Assembly: GCA_020544305.1 (NCBI GenBank) | Contig: CP058667.1 | Location: 2,108,001-2,172,000 of the forward strand | Reading direction: 5' to 3' | DNA length: 64,000 nucleotides | Origin: Staphylococcus taiwanensis | GTDB taxonomy: Bacteria > Bacillota > Bacilli > Staphylococcales > Staphylococcaceae | Shown here: positions 17,079 through 26,181 of the stretch, in pieces | How the letters are laid out: every line of letters begins with the position of its first letter | Position numbering within the stretch: the first letter of the stretch is position 1 | Notes under the pieces: model-generated | The model's input: the letters and a program-made list of their open reading frames with translations, nothing else | What the model was told of the DNA's origin: nothing | The model's database searches: none | Made by a program: the position numbers and the translations under genes

Positions 17079-17555
17079 TCATTTTCCGCTATTTACCATT
17101 GTTTCAATTTTACCTGTTTTATCAACGGAAATTTCATTGTTATGATAACCGCTATTCGGTTCAATCATATAAGTTATATTTTGATTTGTTTCATTTGTTG
17201 GATTGATATTTGTTCTTTTACCGTATTTGCTTTCGGCATAATTCTGTGCGATGATTTTACATTCTTCTGATGAATATTGTGATTTAGTTTGACTATTTTT
17301 ATTGATATCAACTTTATTGTATCGAACTTCTGCTTTACGTTCACTTGCGTCTTTTTCAGAGGCTTTAGCTGTATTATTTATAGTAATATTTAACGTTTTT
17401 TCAATTGATGATACATTGTTCATTTTTGAAAATGTAGAAATCGTTTGGTGTACTTTGGCTAATGCATTTTGATTAGTTGCAATAAATAATAAAAATGCTA
17501 AACAAATAGATAAAATTACAGCTACCATACCTAAAAGTATGTTTTTAAAGTTCAT
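17079..17555 (-). CDS. Membrane-anchored small protein, unknown function
   Basis: About 158 residues from an ATG at 17555, with one hydrophobic segment near the N-terminus (about 5-28) followed by a polar extracellular part rich in K, N, S and T. The C-terminal half, with KTGKIETM, resembles a small PepSY-like or YjgB-like fold only vaguely. The start is uncertain: AAGGAG touches the ATG at 17555, and longer forms begin at a GTG at 17567 or an ATG at 17603. I do not recognise the family. It lies downstream of norA on the same strand. Confidence 0.6.
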   Translation of the reverse strand: MNFKNILLGMVAVILSICLAFLLFIATNQNALAKVHQTISTFSKMNNVSSIEKTLNITINNTAKASEKDASERKAEVRYNKVDINKNSQTKSQYSSEECKIIAQNYAESKYGKRTNINPTNETNQNITYMIEPNSGYHNNEISVDKTGKIETMVNSGK

Positions 17556-17710
17556 CTCCTTACCCACATTTCTCTCTAAATTTTTATTTATCTTAACATA
17601 CAAATAGAGTAAAAATAATTAGGTAGACTACAATTTAAAATAATTGTAATCTTTGTAACAGTTATATTACTGAACGTCTTTATATTGTTACATAGTGACA
17701 ACTTAAATGT

Positions 17711-17756
17711 AAAAAAAGTAAGTTTACGAAATCGTTTTTTCCATAAAAATTTCGTA
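17711..17756 (-). terminator. Candidate norA terminator
   Basis: TACGAAAT (17725-17732) with ATTTCGTA (17749-17756), loop of 16, then on the minus strand AAACTTAC and seven T. It lies about 75 bp beyond the norA stop. Confidence 0.4.
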
Positions 17757-17828
17757 GCCTTACCTTAATATGTTATTTAATTATCTTAATAATTTTATTT
17801 TTACTATTGCTTAACATTAATTTTTATT

Positions 17829-19001
17829 CTATTTTGTAGAACGCTTGCGACGTCGGTTGATTTGCAGTGCCTTTTCAACAAAAATAATTAAAATACCAAA
17901 TAGCATCACAACAATAGCCATATACAATGGAAATTCTACATTCACGTCAAATAAAGCCCCAGCTACTAGCGGTCCGACAAAGTTACCCATACTAGTAAAG
18001 GTGGAGTTTAATCCTCCGGCAAAACCTTGACGATTACCTGCTATATTCGAATAATAATTCGTAAGTGCTGGTCGAATAAGATCAAAACCGATAAAAACAA
18101 TAAAACTAATAAGCATAATTGTCCAATAACTATGTGACAAAATTAATAGGCCTAGAACAATTGCTGAATATAGTAAAGACCATATAATAAATGTTAATTC
18201 GGTCATATATTTCATAAATTTATCAAAGAAGAATACTTGGAATACGGCACCCGCTACACCACCACCAACAATCGCAATTGAAATATCACGTGGTGTGTAA
18301 TTCGCTTTCTCAGAAGTATAAAGTGAAAAGAGTGTTTCAAATGCTGATAACCCAAATGCTAACACTAGTGTTAAGATGATTGGTGTTATAAAGATTTTCC
18401 AATTAATTTTAGTCAATACTTCTGGTTCAAGCGAATGGAAGCCTTCCGTTGTTTCCTTACGTGGGTTATGAATTAATATTAAAGACATAATAAATGCTAG
18501 CACACCTAATGTTCCTGCAAAATAGAATGGAACGCGATGTGAGAACTCCGCAAGAAATCCTCCAATGCCTGGGCCGAGTATAAACCCTGAATTAATAATA
18601 GCTGACATATAGCCGAAATTCTTCGCTTTGTCTTTAGCGGGCGAAATGTCTGCAATCATTCCCGTTACACCTGGCATAACCATACCTGCACTGAAACCAC
18701 CTAAAATTCTTGAAACGATAAGTATTGAAAATTGATGGCCTACAGCGAATAAAAATTCAGAAATAGCAAATAAGACTAAGCCGATGCAGATGATTAATTT
18801 TTTACCTAATTTGTCTGCTAAGGTCCCACCAAACGGTGAAATAATCATTTGAGATAAGGCAAAAACCGCTACTAATACGCCTAAATCACTACCTTTTAAT
18901 CCTAAATCTTTTAAATACACAGGCAGTACCGGAATCACCAGACCGATTCCAACAAAAATTAAAAAGATATTAAAGTATAATGTGAATAATTGTTTTCTCA
19001 T
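17829..19001 (-). CDS. norA: Quinolone/multidrug efflux MFS transporter NorA
   Basis: 390 residues, 12 membrane helices, DHA1 family of the major facilitator superfamily. Motif A is GGTLADKLGKK (about 59-69) and motif C GFILGPGIGGF (about 140-150). It matches S. aureus NorA closely and exports fluoroquinolones, dyes and biocides by proton antiport. The start is ATG 19001 with GAGGTGG four bases upstream; the longer frame begins with TTG. In S. aureus norA is under MgrA control, and mgrA lies about 7 kb away in this window. Confidence 0.93.
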   Translation of the reverse strand: MRKQLFTLYFNIFLIFVGIGLVIPVLPVYLKDLGLKGSDLGVLVAVFALSQMIISPFGGTLADKLGKKLIICIGLVLFAISEFLFAVGHQFSILIVSRILGGFSAGMVMPGVTGMIADISPAKDKAKNFGYMSAIINSGFILGPGIGGFLAEFSHRVPFYFAGTLGVLAFIMSLILIHNPRKETTEGFHSLEPEVLTKINWKIFITPIILTLVLAFGLSAFETLFSLYTSEKANYTPRDISIAIVGGGVAGAVFQVFFFDKFMKYMTELTFIIWSLLYSAIVLGLLILSHSYWTIMLISFIVFIGFDLIRPALTNYYSNIAGNRQGFAGGLNSTFTSMGNFVGPLVAGALFDVNVEFPLYMAIVVMLFGILIIFVEKALQINRRRKRSTK

Positions 19002-19239
19002 GTTGCCACCTCTTTTCAAAAATTTAATAAATTTTAAATGCGAAATATTTTCAAAATAAAGATGTTTTATAATAGTTCACTAATACATAAAAACCTACTT
19101 TATAAAGTTGAAAATTGCATAATATTGTGACATTGTATACTATTCCTCTTCTATATTACAATAGTGAATTTTAAATTCTAAGCAATTAAACTTATTCCTT
19201 AGTATAATGAAATTAACAAAACAATTTGAGGTGAAATTT

Positions 19240-19659
19240 ATGAAATTTCAAAAAGACGAACATACCTTTCTTTTAGTTTTAGACAAAGGCGAGGATATTG
19301 TAGAAGTACTTACTCAATTCGCTGTTGAGCAAAATATGAAATTCGGTTCTATTAGTGGTATAGGTGCATGTGATAAGGTAACCCTCAACTTTTATAATTT
19401 AGACACTCAAAAATATGAGGCACGTGAAATTTATGAACCGCTAGAATTAACCAGCCTATTAGGCAATATTTCTCATATTGATGACGTGCCATTTGCGCAT
19501 TTACACGGAACATTTGGAACACGTGATTTTCAAACTTTAAGTGGTCATTTAACTAAAGCGGTTGTTTCTGCAACAGCAGAAATAGTGATAACGATGACAA
19601 ACTTAGACATTAACCGTACACACGATGATGAAACTGGACTTAATTTATTAAGACCCTAA
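19240..19659 (+). CDS. PPC-domain (DUF296) protein
   Basis: 139 residues that form one plant-and-prokaryote-conserved (PPC/DUF296) domain, with GSISGIGACDKVTL near 37-50 and the metal-type PFAHLHGTFG near 84-93. Bacterial members are small trimeric proteins, some called DNA-binding, with no firm function. The ATG at 19240 follows GAGGTGA; an upstream ATG at 19207 is in frame but has no site. It is divergent from norA and ends in its own terminator. Confidence 0.85.
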   Translation: MKFQKDEHTFLLVLDKGEDIVEVLTQFAVEQNMKFGSISGIGACDKVTLNFYNLDTQKYEAREIYEPLELTSLLGNISHIDDVPFAHLHGTFGTRDFQTLSGHLTKAVVSATAEIVITMTNLDINRTHDDETGLNLLRP

Positions 19660-19673
19660 TCTCATATACATTG

Positions 19674-19714
19674 AAACTGTCGACAACGTTTTCAACATTG
19701 TTGGCAGTTTATTA
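19674..19714 (+). terminator. Terminator of the PPC-domain gene
   Basis: A 13-bp stem with G-U pairs: AAACTGTCGACAA (19674-19686) with TTGTTGGCAGTTT (19698-19710), then ATTA and T-rich sequence. Confidence 0.75.
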
Positions 19715-19751
19715 ATATATTTCTAGTTCATAGCTTTTTTAAAACACTTCT

Positions 19752-20181
19752 CGGGAGTGGGACAGAATTCTTTTTAAATTCGTCGTAACCCCCAACCTGC
19801 TTAGCTTGTAAAATCACTTTCGTGATTTTTTGTGTTGAGGGCCCCGAACCCCAACCTGCTTAGCTTGTAAAATCACTTTCGTGATTTTTTGTGTTGAGGG
19901 CCCCGAACCCCAACCTGCTTAGCTTGTAGAATCACTTTCGTGATTTTTTGTGTTGAGGGCCCCGAACCCCAACCTGCTTAGCTTGTAGAATCACTTTCGT
20001 GATTTTTTGTGTTGAGGGCCCCGAACCCCAACCTGCTTAGCTTGTAGAATTTCTTTGTGAAATTCTCTTTGCTGGGGCCCCATGACTAGAACTGAGAAAT
20101 GCTTAATTTAAACGCCTTCTCAGTTCAGTCTGCTACTGCGAATTTGCAAAATAACATTATTATATTATTTATGTCTCAGGC
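19752..20181 (+). repeat. Dispersed intergenic repeat copy C, interrupted by STAR array
   Basis: The element starts GGGAGTGGGACAGAATTC, continues to CGTCGT, is interrupted at about 19787 by the STAR-type array and resumes at about 20082 with ATGACTAGAACTGAGAAA, the inner hairpin, CTACTGCGAATTTGC and a TGTCTCA end. Copy D at 37249 has the same two halves joined directly, so the array is an insertion within the hairpin tip. Confidence 0.8.
19787..20081 (+). repeat. STAR-type tandem repeat array, five units of 59 bp
   Basis: Five direct repeats; copies 1-4 are nearly identical, and copy 5 diverges in its second half. Each has CCCCAACCTGCTTAGCTTGT, an AATCAC-TTTC-GTGATT hairpin and TGTTGAGGGCCCC. 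This resembles the STAR signature TGTTGNGGCCC known from S. aureus, with one extra base in copies 1-4. Units 1-2 share GTAAAATC and units 3-4 GTAGAATC, showing stepwise duplication. No coding. Confidence 0.8.
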
Positions 20182-20385
20182 TCAACGTTTCACAGAACAC
20201 TTTACTCATTAATGGACTCTATTCAACTACCAAGTAAGATTGTTCTAAGCTCTATCTATATTATATTCCTTTTAACTTATAAAACTTTATTCCAGTATGT
20301 GACTTAATCTATCGGTTTAATTATTTGCGTACCATGTAATGAACCTTTATCATTAAAACTTAACTAACTAAAAAATGATTATTTA
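20182..20385. other. Spacer upstream of the DUF1361 gene
   Basis: About 200 bp of AT-rich sequence between the repeat element and the next gene. I see no gene, hairpin or clear promoter hexamers in it. Confidence 0.3.
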
Positions 20386-20406
20386 TTGAAGAAAGTAGTG
20401 TATGAC

Positions 20407-21024
20407 ATGACTGCACGTTATATTGCAAGAGTATATTTTATTATTCTATTCACAATCTCTTTATTTGAAACACGCGTTTTTAATTTTATGAGTTTAAATT
20501 TATTTCTAGCTTATATCCCTTTTGAATTATGTTTGCTCTTACGATTATTTAAACCTCACAAAAAATTTGAATGGCCTCTGTTTATTATATTCGGATTAAT
20601 ATTCGTATTACTCGTACCTAATACATTTTATATGCTTACGGATTTAATCCATTTAAATCAATTTACATTTGACTTTTATGTAGAACTTAATTTAACCGAA
20701 TGGTTATACTTCACTTATTTATTATTAGGTGTATTTTTAGCGATTTACTGTATGGTTCTTATTTTCATTAATTTAATGCACTTTACATCTAAAATGTGGC
20801 TTAACCGTGCATTAATTATCCTATTAATGTTGTTAAACGGCTTAGGCATCTACATGGGCCGCTTTTTAAGATTTCATACCGTTCATTTAATTACCAAGCG
20901 TTTCACCATCGTTCATCAAGTGGTCTCATCTCTAAATACGCAAACCATTACTTTTATTCTATTAATGGTATTACTTCAAACGGTTATTCTTATCTTTGTG
21001 AAAGGAGTTAGACTCGCAAAATGA
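20407..21024 (+). CDS. DUF1361 membrane protein
   Basis: About 205 residues with six to seven membrane helices and the family motif VPNTFYMLTDLIHL (near 74-87). Function unknown; DUF1361 proteins are found widely in Firmicutes. The start is uncertain: ATG 20407 is chosen, but a TTG at 20386 and a GTG at 20398 are in frame and no strong ribosome site is visible. Its last codons overlap the next gene by four bases (ATGA), so the two are coupled. Confidence 0.75.
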   Translation: MTARYIARVYFIILFTISLFETRVFNFMSLNLFLAYIPFELCLLLRLFKPHKKFEWPLFIIFGLIFVLLVPNTFYMLTDLIHLNQFTFDFYVELNLTEWLYFTYLLLGVFLAIYCMVLIFINLMHFTSKMWLNRALIILLMLLNGLGIYMGRFLRFHTVHLITKRFTIVHQVVSSLNTQTITFILLMVLLQTVILIFVKGVRLAK

Positions 21025-21299
21025 TATTTAATATTTTACTTTTACTGATTGTTATCATCGCTTTGCAACTCGTCATTGGTCATTTCTTTCATAAGATAGG
21101 ATTTAGTATGAATCATAGTATATTACTTATGTTTCTTCCTTTAGGGATAGGCTTATTTCTTGTACAAGTATTTTATTATGAACGTCACTATCCTAATTGG
21201 GGAGTACCATTAAATGTTAAACTTCGATTGAAATACATGTACTTAATTACATTCTTAGAATACGTAGCCGTATATCTATGTATTTTCGTATTGAAATAA
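21021..21299 (+). CDS. Small three-helix membrane protein
   Basis: 92 residues with three hydrophobic helices (about 1-20, 28-48 and 70-91) and a basic, aromatic loop YYERHYPNWG between the second and third. GTGAAAGGAG precedes the ATG, which overlaps the stop of the DUF1361 gene. The pair probably acts together in the membrane; I do not know the function. Confidence 0.7.
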   Translation: MIFNILLLLIVIIALQLVIGHFFHKIGFSMNHSILLMFLPLGIGLFLVQVFYYERHYPNWGVPLNVKLRLKYMYLITFLEYVAVYLCIFVLK

Positions 21300-21308
21300 T
21301 TTATAAAT

Positions 21309-21383
21309 AAACACCCTATTGACGAATCTTGGTCGACGAATTCGTATTGAATCCTGTCCCAACTTCGATGTAATAGGGTGTTT
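21309..21383. terminator. Bidirectional terminator with an embedded repeat hairpin
   Basis: AAACACCCTATT (21309-21320) pairs perfectly with AATAGGGTGTTT (21372-21383), T-run on the plus side and A-run on the other. The 51-nt loop holds a sequence that, read on the minus strand, runs GGGACAGGATTC then GAATTCGTCGA: the core hairpin of the dispersed repeat in reverse orientation. It serves the convergent DUF1361 pair and photolyase. Confidence 0.8.
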
Positions 21384-21386
21384 TTA

Positions 21387-22760
21387 TTAAATATTTTTAA
21401 ATGTCGTCATAACAAAATCTCTAGCACTTTTATGGTCAACTATTGGTTTAGGATAATCCTCATCCAATGTGATACCTTCTTGTTTAAGTTTATCTTGATT
21501 TTTAAGTGGATTGTGAATCAATTTGGCCGGAACATGATCAAATTGAGGAATAAATTTCTTGATATATAATGCATCTTTATCAAAACGCTCACTTTGTCTT
21601 ATTGGGTTAAACATTCTAAAATATGGAACCGCATCTGTCCCAGTTGAGGCAGACCATTGCCAACCATGTACGTTAGAAGCTGAATCAAAATCAATCAATT
21701 TTCTTCTAAAGTAATCTTCACCCCAAGTCCAATCGATAAATAAATCCTTTGTTAAAAACTGTGATACAACCATGCGCATTCTATTATGCATAAACCCAGT
21801 TTGATTTAACTCGGCCATTGCGGCATCAACTAGAGGATATCCAGTTGCGCCTTCACTCCAATGTTTAAAATCATCATTATCATAACGCCATTTTATTGAT
21901 TTGTATTTATCATTGAAAGCTTCATGAGCTGTGTTTGGATATTGTGTCATAAGTACATAATAAAATTCGCGAAACATGAGCTCTCTAATAAATTGTTCCG
22001 TATTATTTTCATCTTCATCGTAACTATTTAATAATTGCGTCATAATTTGTTTAATATCAATCAAACCGTATGCTAAAACAATGCTTAATTGACTCGTTAA
22101 TACTTCAGGTAAATATTCGCGATTTTCCTCATATTGTTGGATATCCTGGTCTAAAAACGTGTTCCATGAAGTTACGGCCTGCTGTTCTGACAGACCATAT
22201 TTGGCATAATCCTTTTTTAATTGTTGTTGTGACTTCACACAAATCTCAGCTAACGCTTTCAATTTATAATGATACCCATCATGTTGTCTTAAACTAGAAC
22301 GGTGTGCTTTATAAAAACTCGTAAAGACTTTGTAGGGTTCACCTTGCTTATTCATTGTGGCACTTGGTTTAAAATAATGATTTGCTCTTATAGTCGTAAC
22401 ATTAATATCGTATTTTTCAAAAGCTTTTTTTAAATGCCGAATATCATACGTTTCCAAATGATAACTCATAATATCGCCAGCAACGACAATTTCGTTTATA
22501 TCATTATTTGAACAGAAGTCACCTAGTTCACTGTATTCTATTAAAAATGGTTCAATATCGTATTTTTTTAATTCTTTTAAAAATGATTGTAATACGCCAT
22601 AATAAAAATTCTTTTTCTTTTCAGTACCTTCCTCATCAAATATTTCCTGAGGAACAATTAGAAAACATTGTTCAATATCATCTCGTTGTTGATTGATATA
22701 TTCAAAAAGTGGATTATGATTTATTCGAAACACTCTATTGAGAATAACACCTATATTCAT
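21387..22760 (-). CDS. phr: Deoxyribodipyrimidine photolyase
   Basis: 457 residues with an N-terminal alpha/beta antenna domain and a C-terminal FAD domain. The FAD-binding signatures include TGYPLVDAAM, HNRMRMVVS and NVHGWQWSASTGTDA (about residues 305-370). It repairs cyclobutane pyrimidine dimers with blue light. GGGAGTG lies five bases from the ATG. Length and motifs are normal for the CPD class I family; a cryptochrome role is unlikely in this genus. Confidence 0.92.
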   Translation of the reverse strand: MNIGVILNRVFRINHNPLFEYINQQRDDIEQCFLIVPQEIFDEEGTEKKKNFYYGVLQSFLKELKKYDIEPFLIEYSELGDFCSNNDINEIVVAGDIMSYHLETYDIRHLKKAFEKYDINVTTIRANHYFKPSATMNKQGEPYKVFTSFYKAHRSSLRQHDGYHYKLKALAEICVKSQQQLKKDYAKYGLSEQQAVTSWNTFLDQDIQQYEENREYLPEVLTSQLSIVLAYGLIDIKQIMTQLLNSYDEDENNTEQFIRELMFREFYYVLMTQYPNTAHEAFNDKYKSIKWRYDNDDFKHWSEGATGYPLVDAAMAELNQTGFMHNRMRMVVSQFLTKDLFIDWTWGEDYFRRKLIDFDSASNVHGWQWSASTGTDAVPYFRMFNPIRQSERFDKDALYIKKFIPQFDHVPAKLIHNPLKNQDKLKQEGITLDEDYPKPIVDHKSARDFVMTTFKNI

Positions 22761-22857
22761 CGTTTCACTCCCGTATTTAATCTTCTTACTTTTTACCCAT
22801 TTTCGAAAAAATTAATAGTACGGTTAGTGAATGCACATCCTAATGAAATCAATCATC

Positions 22858-24402
22858 TTAAACTAAACCAAGCCATTTCCAATACGTAAGGCTGAAAATA
22901 ATGACCAAAATATAAGCAATGATAGTTAAAGGTATACCTGTCTTTAAGAAATCTTTAACTGTAAAAGTACCTGTACCATAAGCAAGCATGTTCTGAGGTG
23001 CACTCACTGGAAGTAAGAAACCAAAACTAATCACAAATTGTTGAATTAAGATAAAACCAATAGATTGATCACCTAAATGTAACGTAGCTGTTAGTGAAAT
23101 AAAGACTGGTATTAAGGCAGATGATAAGCTAGTTGCACTTGCAAATCCTAGATGAATCAATATATTAAATAACGTAATCAATGCAATCGTAGCAATAAGT
23201 GGCATATGTTGAAGCCCCATTAATCCAAATGTTTGATCACTTAACCATTGTGCTGCACCCGTTTTTAATAGCACATTACCAAGCGAAATACCTACACCAA
23301 AGACAATAATTGTTCCCCATGGTATCGTCTTTTCAACTTCTTTCCATGTAATTACACCAATTTTTGGTGTTAACATTATTGCCAATGCGATTAAAGTAAT
23401 TGATGCTGAATCAATTGGATGTAGCACTTTTTCTGTAGACCAAAAAATAAGCAATAGGACAGATATAACAATAAGACGCCATTCTCTTGCTGTTACTGAC
23501 CCAAGTTTATCTAATTCGGCTTTAATTAATTCTTTCCCACCTTCTATGGATTTACGTTCAGGTGGCATGACTTTCATCATAATAAAGAATAATGCGACAG
23601 ACATGAGTATTGACCAAGGAGCAGCATATAAAAACCACTCACCCCAAGACACATCTTGCCCAAATTTTTGATTGATAAAATTAGTCGCTACAATATTTTG
23701 TGCAGCGGCAGTTTTAATACCTATATTCCAAATTGAAACGGCTTGTACTGCTGTGATAATTAAGAGAGAGGCAAGTTTGCTTTCTTTAGATACTTTAAAT
23801 GCTGCAATCATACCTAATAATATAGGTACAACAGCACCTGCTCTAGCCGTTGCTGAAGGCACAAAGAACGCAAGTACAATTGACACTAAAATTGCACCAA
23901 TCACAATGTTACGCGTCTTGTTACCTGCAATTGACAACACTAATAACGCTAAACGTTTATGTAAATTCGTTTCTTGCATTGCTGCAGCTAAAAACAATGC
24001 AGCAGCAACAAGGGCTACAGCCGAAGTTGAAAATCCACTGAAAGCATGTGTTAAAGCGTTACCTGTGCCTAATAAGTCTGCACCAGATAAAACTTTATCG
24101 CCTGCCTTTGGGTTACCCAAGCTTTCCGATAATTTTTGTACTGGACTAAAACCACAGATTAATATAATTAAACCCAATATCATAGTAGCTGATACAGGAT
24201 AAGTGACTGCTTCAGTAACCCACATAATAACTGCGAATGCTAAGATGGCTAAAGCACCTTTAGCCATAATTGGTAAACCAGCTGGTGTTGGTAAAATTAA
24301 AATAGCAAATAAAACGACAAAGCTAATAATAATCCATAATGGCTTATAACTTTTTTCTTTCTTTTTAGAATGCTTATTATTTAATTCAGCTTCTTTTTGC
24401 AT
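22858..24402 (-). CDS. SLC13/DASS family anion transporter
   Basis: 514 residues, about 12-14 membrane helices, with a charged N-terminal tail (KKKEKS). Family signatures include GFSTSAVALVAAALFLAAAM (near 122-141) and IHLGFASATSLSSALIP (near 428-444). Members move dicarboxylates or 2-oxoglutarate with sodium or by exchange; the substrate here is not known. The start is ATG 24402, eight bases after GGGGAG; the longer frame starts at GTG. A single gene. Confidence 0.85.
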   Translation of the reverse strand: MQKEAELNNKHSKKKEKSYKPLWIIISFVVLFAILILPTPAGLPIMAKGALAILAFAVIMWVTEAVTYPVSATMILGLIILICGFSPVQKLSESLGNPKAGDKVLSGADLLGTGNALTHAFSGFSTSAVALVAAALFLAAAMQETNLHKRLALLVLSIAGNKTRNIVIGAILVSIVLAFFVPSATARAGAVVPILLGMIAAFKVSKESKLASLLIITAVQAVSIWNIGIKTAAAQNIVATNFINQKFGQDVSWGEWFLYAAPWSILMSVALFFIMMKVMPPERKSIEGGKELIKAELDKLGSVTAREWRLIVISVLLLIFWSTEKVLHPIDSASITLIALAIMLTPKIGVITWKEVEKTIPWGTIIVFGVGISLGNVLLKTGAAQWLSDQTFGLMGLQHMPLIATIALITLFNILIHLGFASATSLSSALIPVFISLTATLHLGDQSIGFILIQQFVISFGFLLPVSAPQNMLAYGTGTFTVKDFLKTGIPLTIIAYILVIIFSLTYWKWLGLV

Positions 24403-24520
24403 AGAATCCACTCCCCTTTGTTATACACTTTTAGTATAACAAGAAAGCGTTTACTGAATTGGATAGCTTATAATTTTACACAAAATTTTCACTTTTTTAA
24501 ATTTTTATACTTCTTCAAAA

Positions 24521-24562
24521 TAAAAAACTTTGCAATAGTAACGAACTGCTACTATTACAAAG
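24521..24562 (-). terminator. Terminator of the 24592 gene
   Basis: CTTTGCAATAGTA (24528-24540) pairs with TACTATTACAAAG (24550-24562) with one mismatch, then a run of six T on the minus strand (24521-24527). Confidence 0.8.
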
Positions 24563-24591
24563 CCATTACCAATCATTATTCATTTTATTGA

Positions 24592-24888
24592 TTAACCGAA
24601 AATTTCACGATTAAGTCCAAAAACATACAACAATATAAAGAATATAGCTGCACTTAAAATTGTTAAGATTAAAGTTAAAATTAACGTACGTTTATATCGA
24701 TTAATAAACGCTATAAATAAAATACCTAAATTATATGCAAAAAAGAGACCAAACAAAGTCATTGTAACTTTAATATTTGAATAAAAAATATTAAGTAGTA
24801 GCACGATAACTGCAAAAACCATATAAGGTATTGTAATACACTTAAATTCAAAACGAATTTGTTTCGTACGTTTATCTTCATTATTCAT
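24592..24888 (-). CDS. Small membrane protein, unknown function
   Basis: 98 residues with a charged N-terminus (NNEDKRTKQIRFEFK) and three hydrophobic helices (about 20-35, 41-61 and 68-90). A GGAGGGTTC-type site precedes the ATG. I do not recognise the family. It is a single gene with its own terminator, between the SLC13 transporter and the COG0523 GTPase. Confidence 0.7.
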   Translation of the reverse strand: MNNEDKRTKQIRFEFKCITIPYMVFAVIVLLLNIFYSNIKVTMTLFGLFFAYNLGILFIAFINRYKRTLILTLILTILSAAIFFILLYVFGLNREIFG

Positions 24889-25012
24889 GCATGAACCCTC
24901 CTATTTTCATTATAAAACATAACATGTCAATGTCCTGTGTCATATCTGTGACAAACTTAATTCCCAGTTTGTTTTGTACCATTATTTCAAAAATGTATCA
25001 ACACTTATTAGG

Positions 25013-25951
25013 TTAAGTAAATTGAATCATATCTAATTGATTATGCAAGCGATTCACATCTAATCCTTCACCGATAAGCACAATCGTTAATGGCAGGTCT
25101 TTATTAATAATGCCATAATCAGGCAGTCCCATTGCATATTGAAATTCATAAATTGCTTCAGGCATATCTCTAAATGTCACAAAGCCTTTCAAACGTAGGA
25201 CATTATCTGGTAATCGCATAATAAATTGATAAAATAATTGACGATCAATTGGTGATTTAAATGTATATTTCATTGATTGTATGCCATGATGATGGTGTTT
25301 ATGTGCATACTCATTTATCTGAGAAGTTTGATTTTTTGTAGGAAATCTTAATTGCTTATAATCAAATTGACTATAAGTCGTAACAATCATTAAAGCATCC
25401 GGGTTCAATTTTTTTAATTGTAGTTCAATATCATGACGTGTCGTTTCATCAACTAAATCTGTTTTATTGAGAATAATTGTATCGCTATAAGCTAGTTGTT
25501 CTTCTAATAAATGGTTTGTCGATGTACTATAAGTATTTTTTTGTGAAAATCTTTGAGCATCTACGACACCGATTATGCTTGGTGTATAAACATCATTTAC
25601 TATTGTAGGATCTTGACACGCTGTAAATATTTCAAGTGGGTGTGCAATACCTGTCGCTTCGATAATAATGTGTTCTGTTTCCTGTTGATTGATTAACGAC
25701 TTTATTTGTCTTACTAAATCATTATTTAAATCACAACATACACAACCATTAACTAATGATTTTATAACTACCTCATCGCCCACAAGTAAACTATCAACAT
25801 CAAAATTTCCAAATTCATTCATAATTATAGTTATTTTCTCATCTTTTTTTAATAATTGCTTAATATAATGTTTAAGAAATGTAGTTTTACCACTTCCTAA
25901 AAAGCCATTAACTATTGTAATAGATATTTTTTCATTTTTAATATTTTTCAT
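25013..25951 (-). CDS. COG0523 (CobW/ZNG1-like) metal-associated GTPase
   Basis: 312 residues. Walker A GFLGSGKTT is at 16-24, the metal-binding CxCC motif at C70-V-C72-C73, NKTD near 161-164, and a histidine cluster HKHHHH near 217-222 precedes the C-terminal CobW_C domain. Such G3E GTPases deliver zinc or other metals to client proteins. I looked for a Zur-type box upstream and found none convincing. It is divergent from mgrA, with 230 bp between. Confidence 0.87.
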   Translation of the reverse strand: MKNIKNEKISITIVNGFLGSGKTTFLKHYIKQLLKKDEKITIIMNEFGNFDVDSLLVGDEVVIKSLVNGCVCCDLNNDLVRQIKSLINQQETEHIIIEATGIAHPLEIFTACQDPTIVNDVYTPSIIGVVDAQRFSQKNTYSTSTNHLLEEQLAYSDTIILNKTDLVDETTRHDIELQLKKLNPDALMIVTTYSQFDYKQLRFPTKNQTSQINEYAHKHHHHGIQSMKYTFKSPIDRQLFYQFIMRLPDNVLRLKGFVTFRDMPEAIYEFQYAMGLPDYGIINKDLPLTIVLIGEGLDVNRLHNQLDMIQFT

Positions 25952-26181
25952 TTTAAAATCTCTTTTCCATTTAAAAAATATTCGAATTTGATAATATATG
26001 TATATATTTTAGATTACACTTGATTAAAATTGAATTTTCTTCTAAAATCTAAGCATACTTTAATTTTAGCATGGCATTGAAACGAAGTGTGTTGCAAGTT
26101 ATATTTTATACAACATAGACGAAATTTAATCCGAAACAAAGAGAAGCGGATAGAATGTCTGGAGTCTGGAGGAGAACTTAA

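Noticed and set aside
19787-20081. CRISPR array
   Set aside because: The 59-bp units are direct repeats without variable spacers, contain a hairpin and a TGTTG-GGCCC-type signature, and no cas genes are near. They fit a STAR-type repeat.
22797-22812. CodY box upstream of phr
   Set aside because: ATTTTCGAAAAAAT resembles the CodY motif but has about three mismatches, and such AT-rich near matches are common by chance here.
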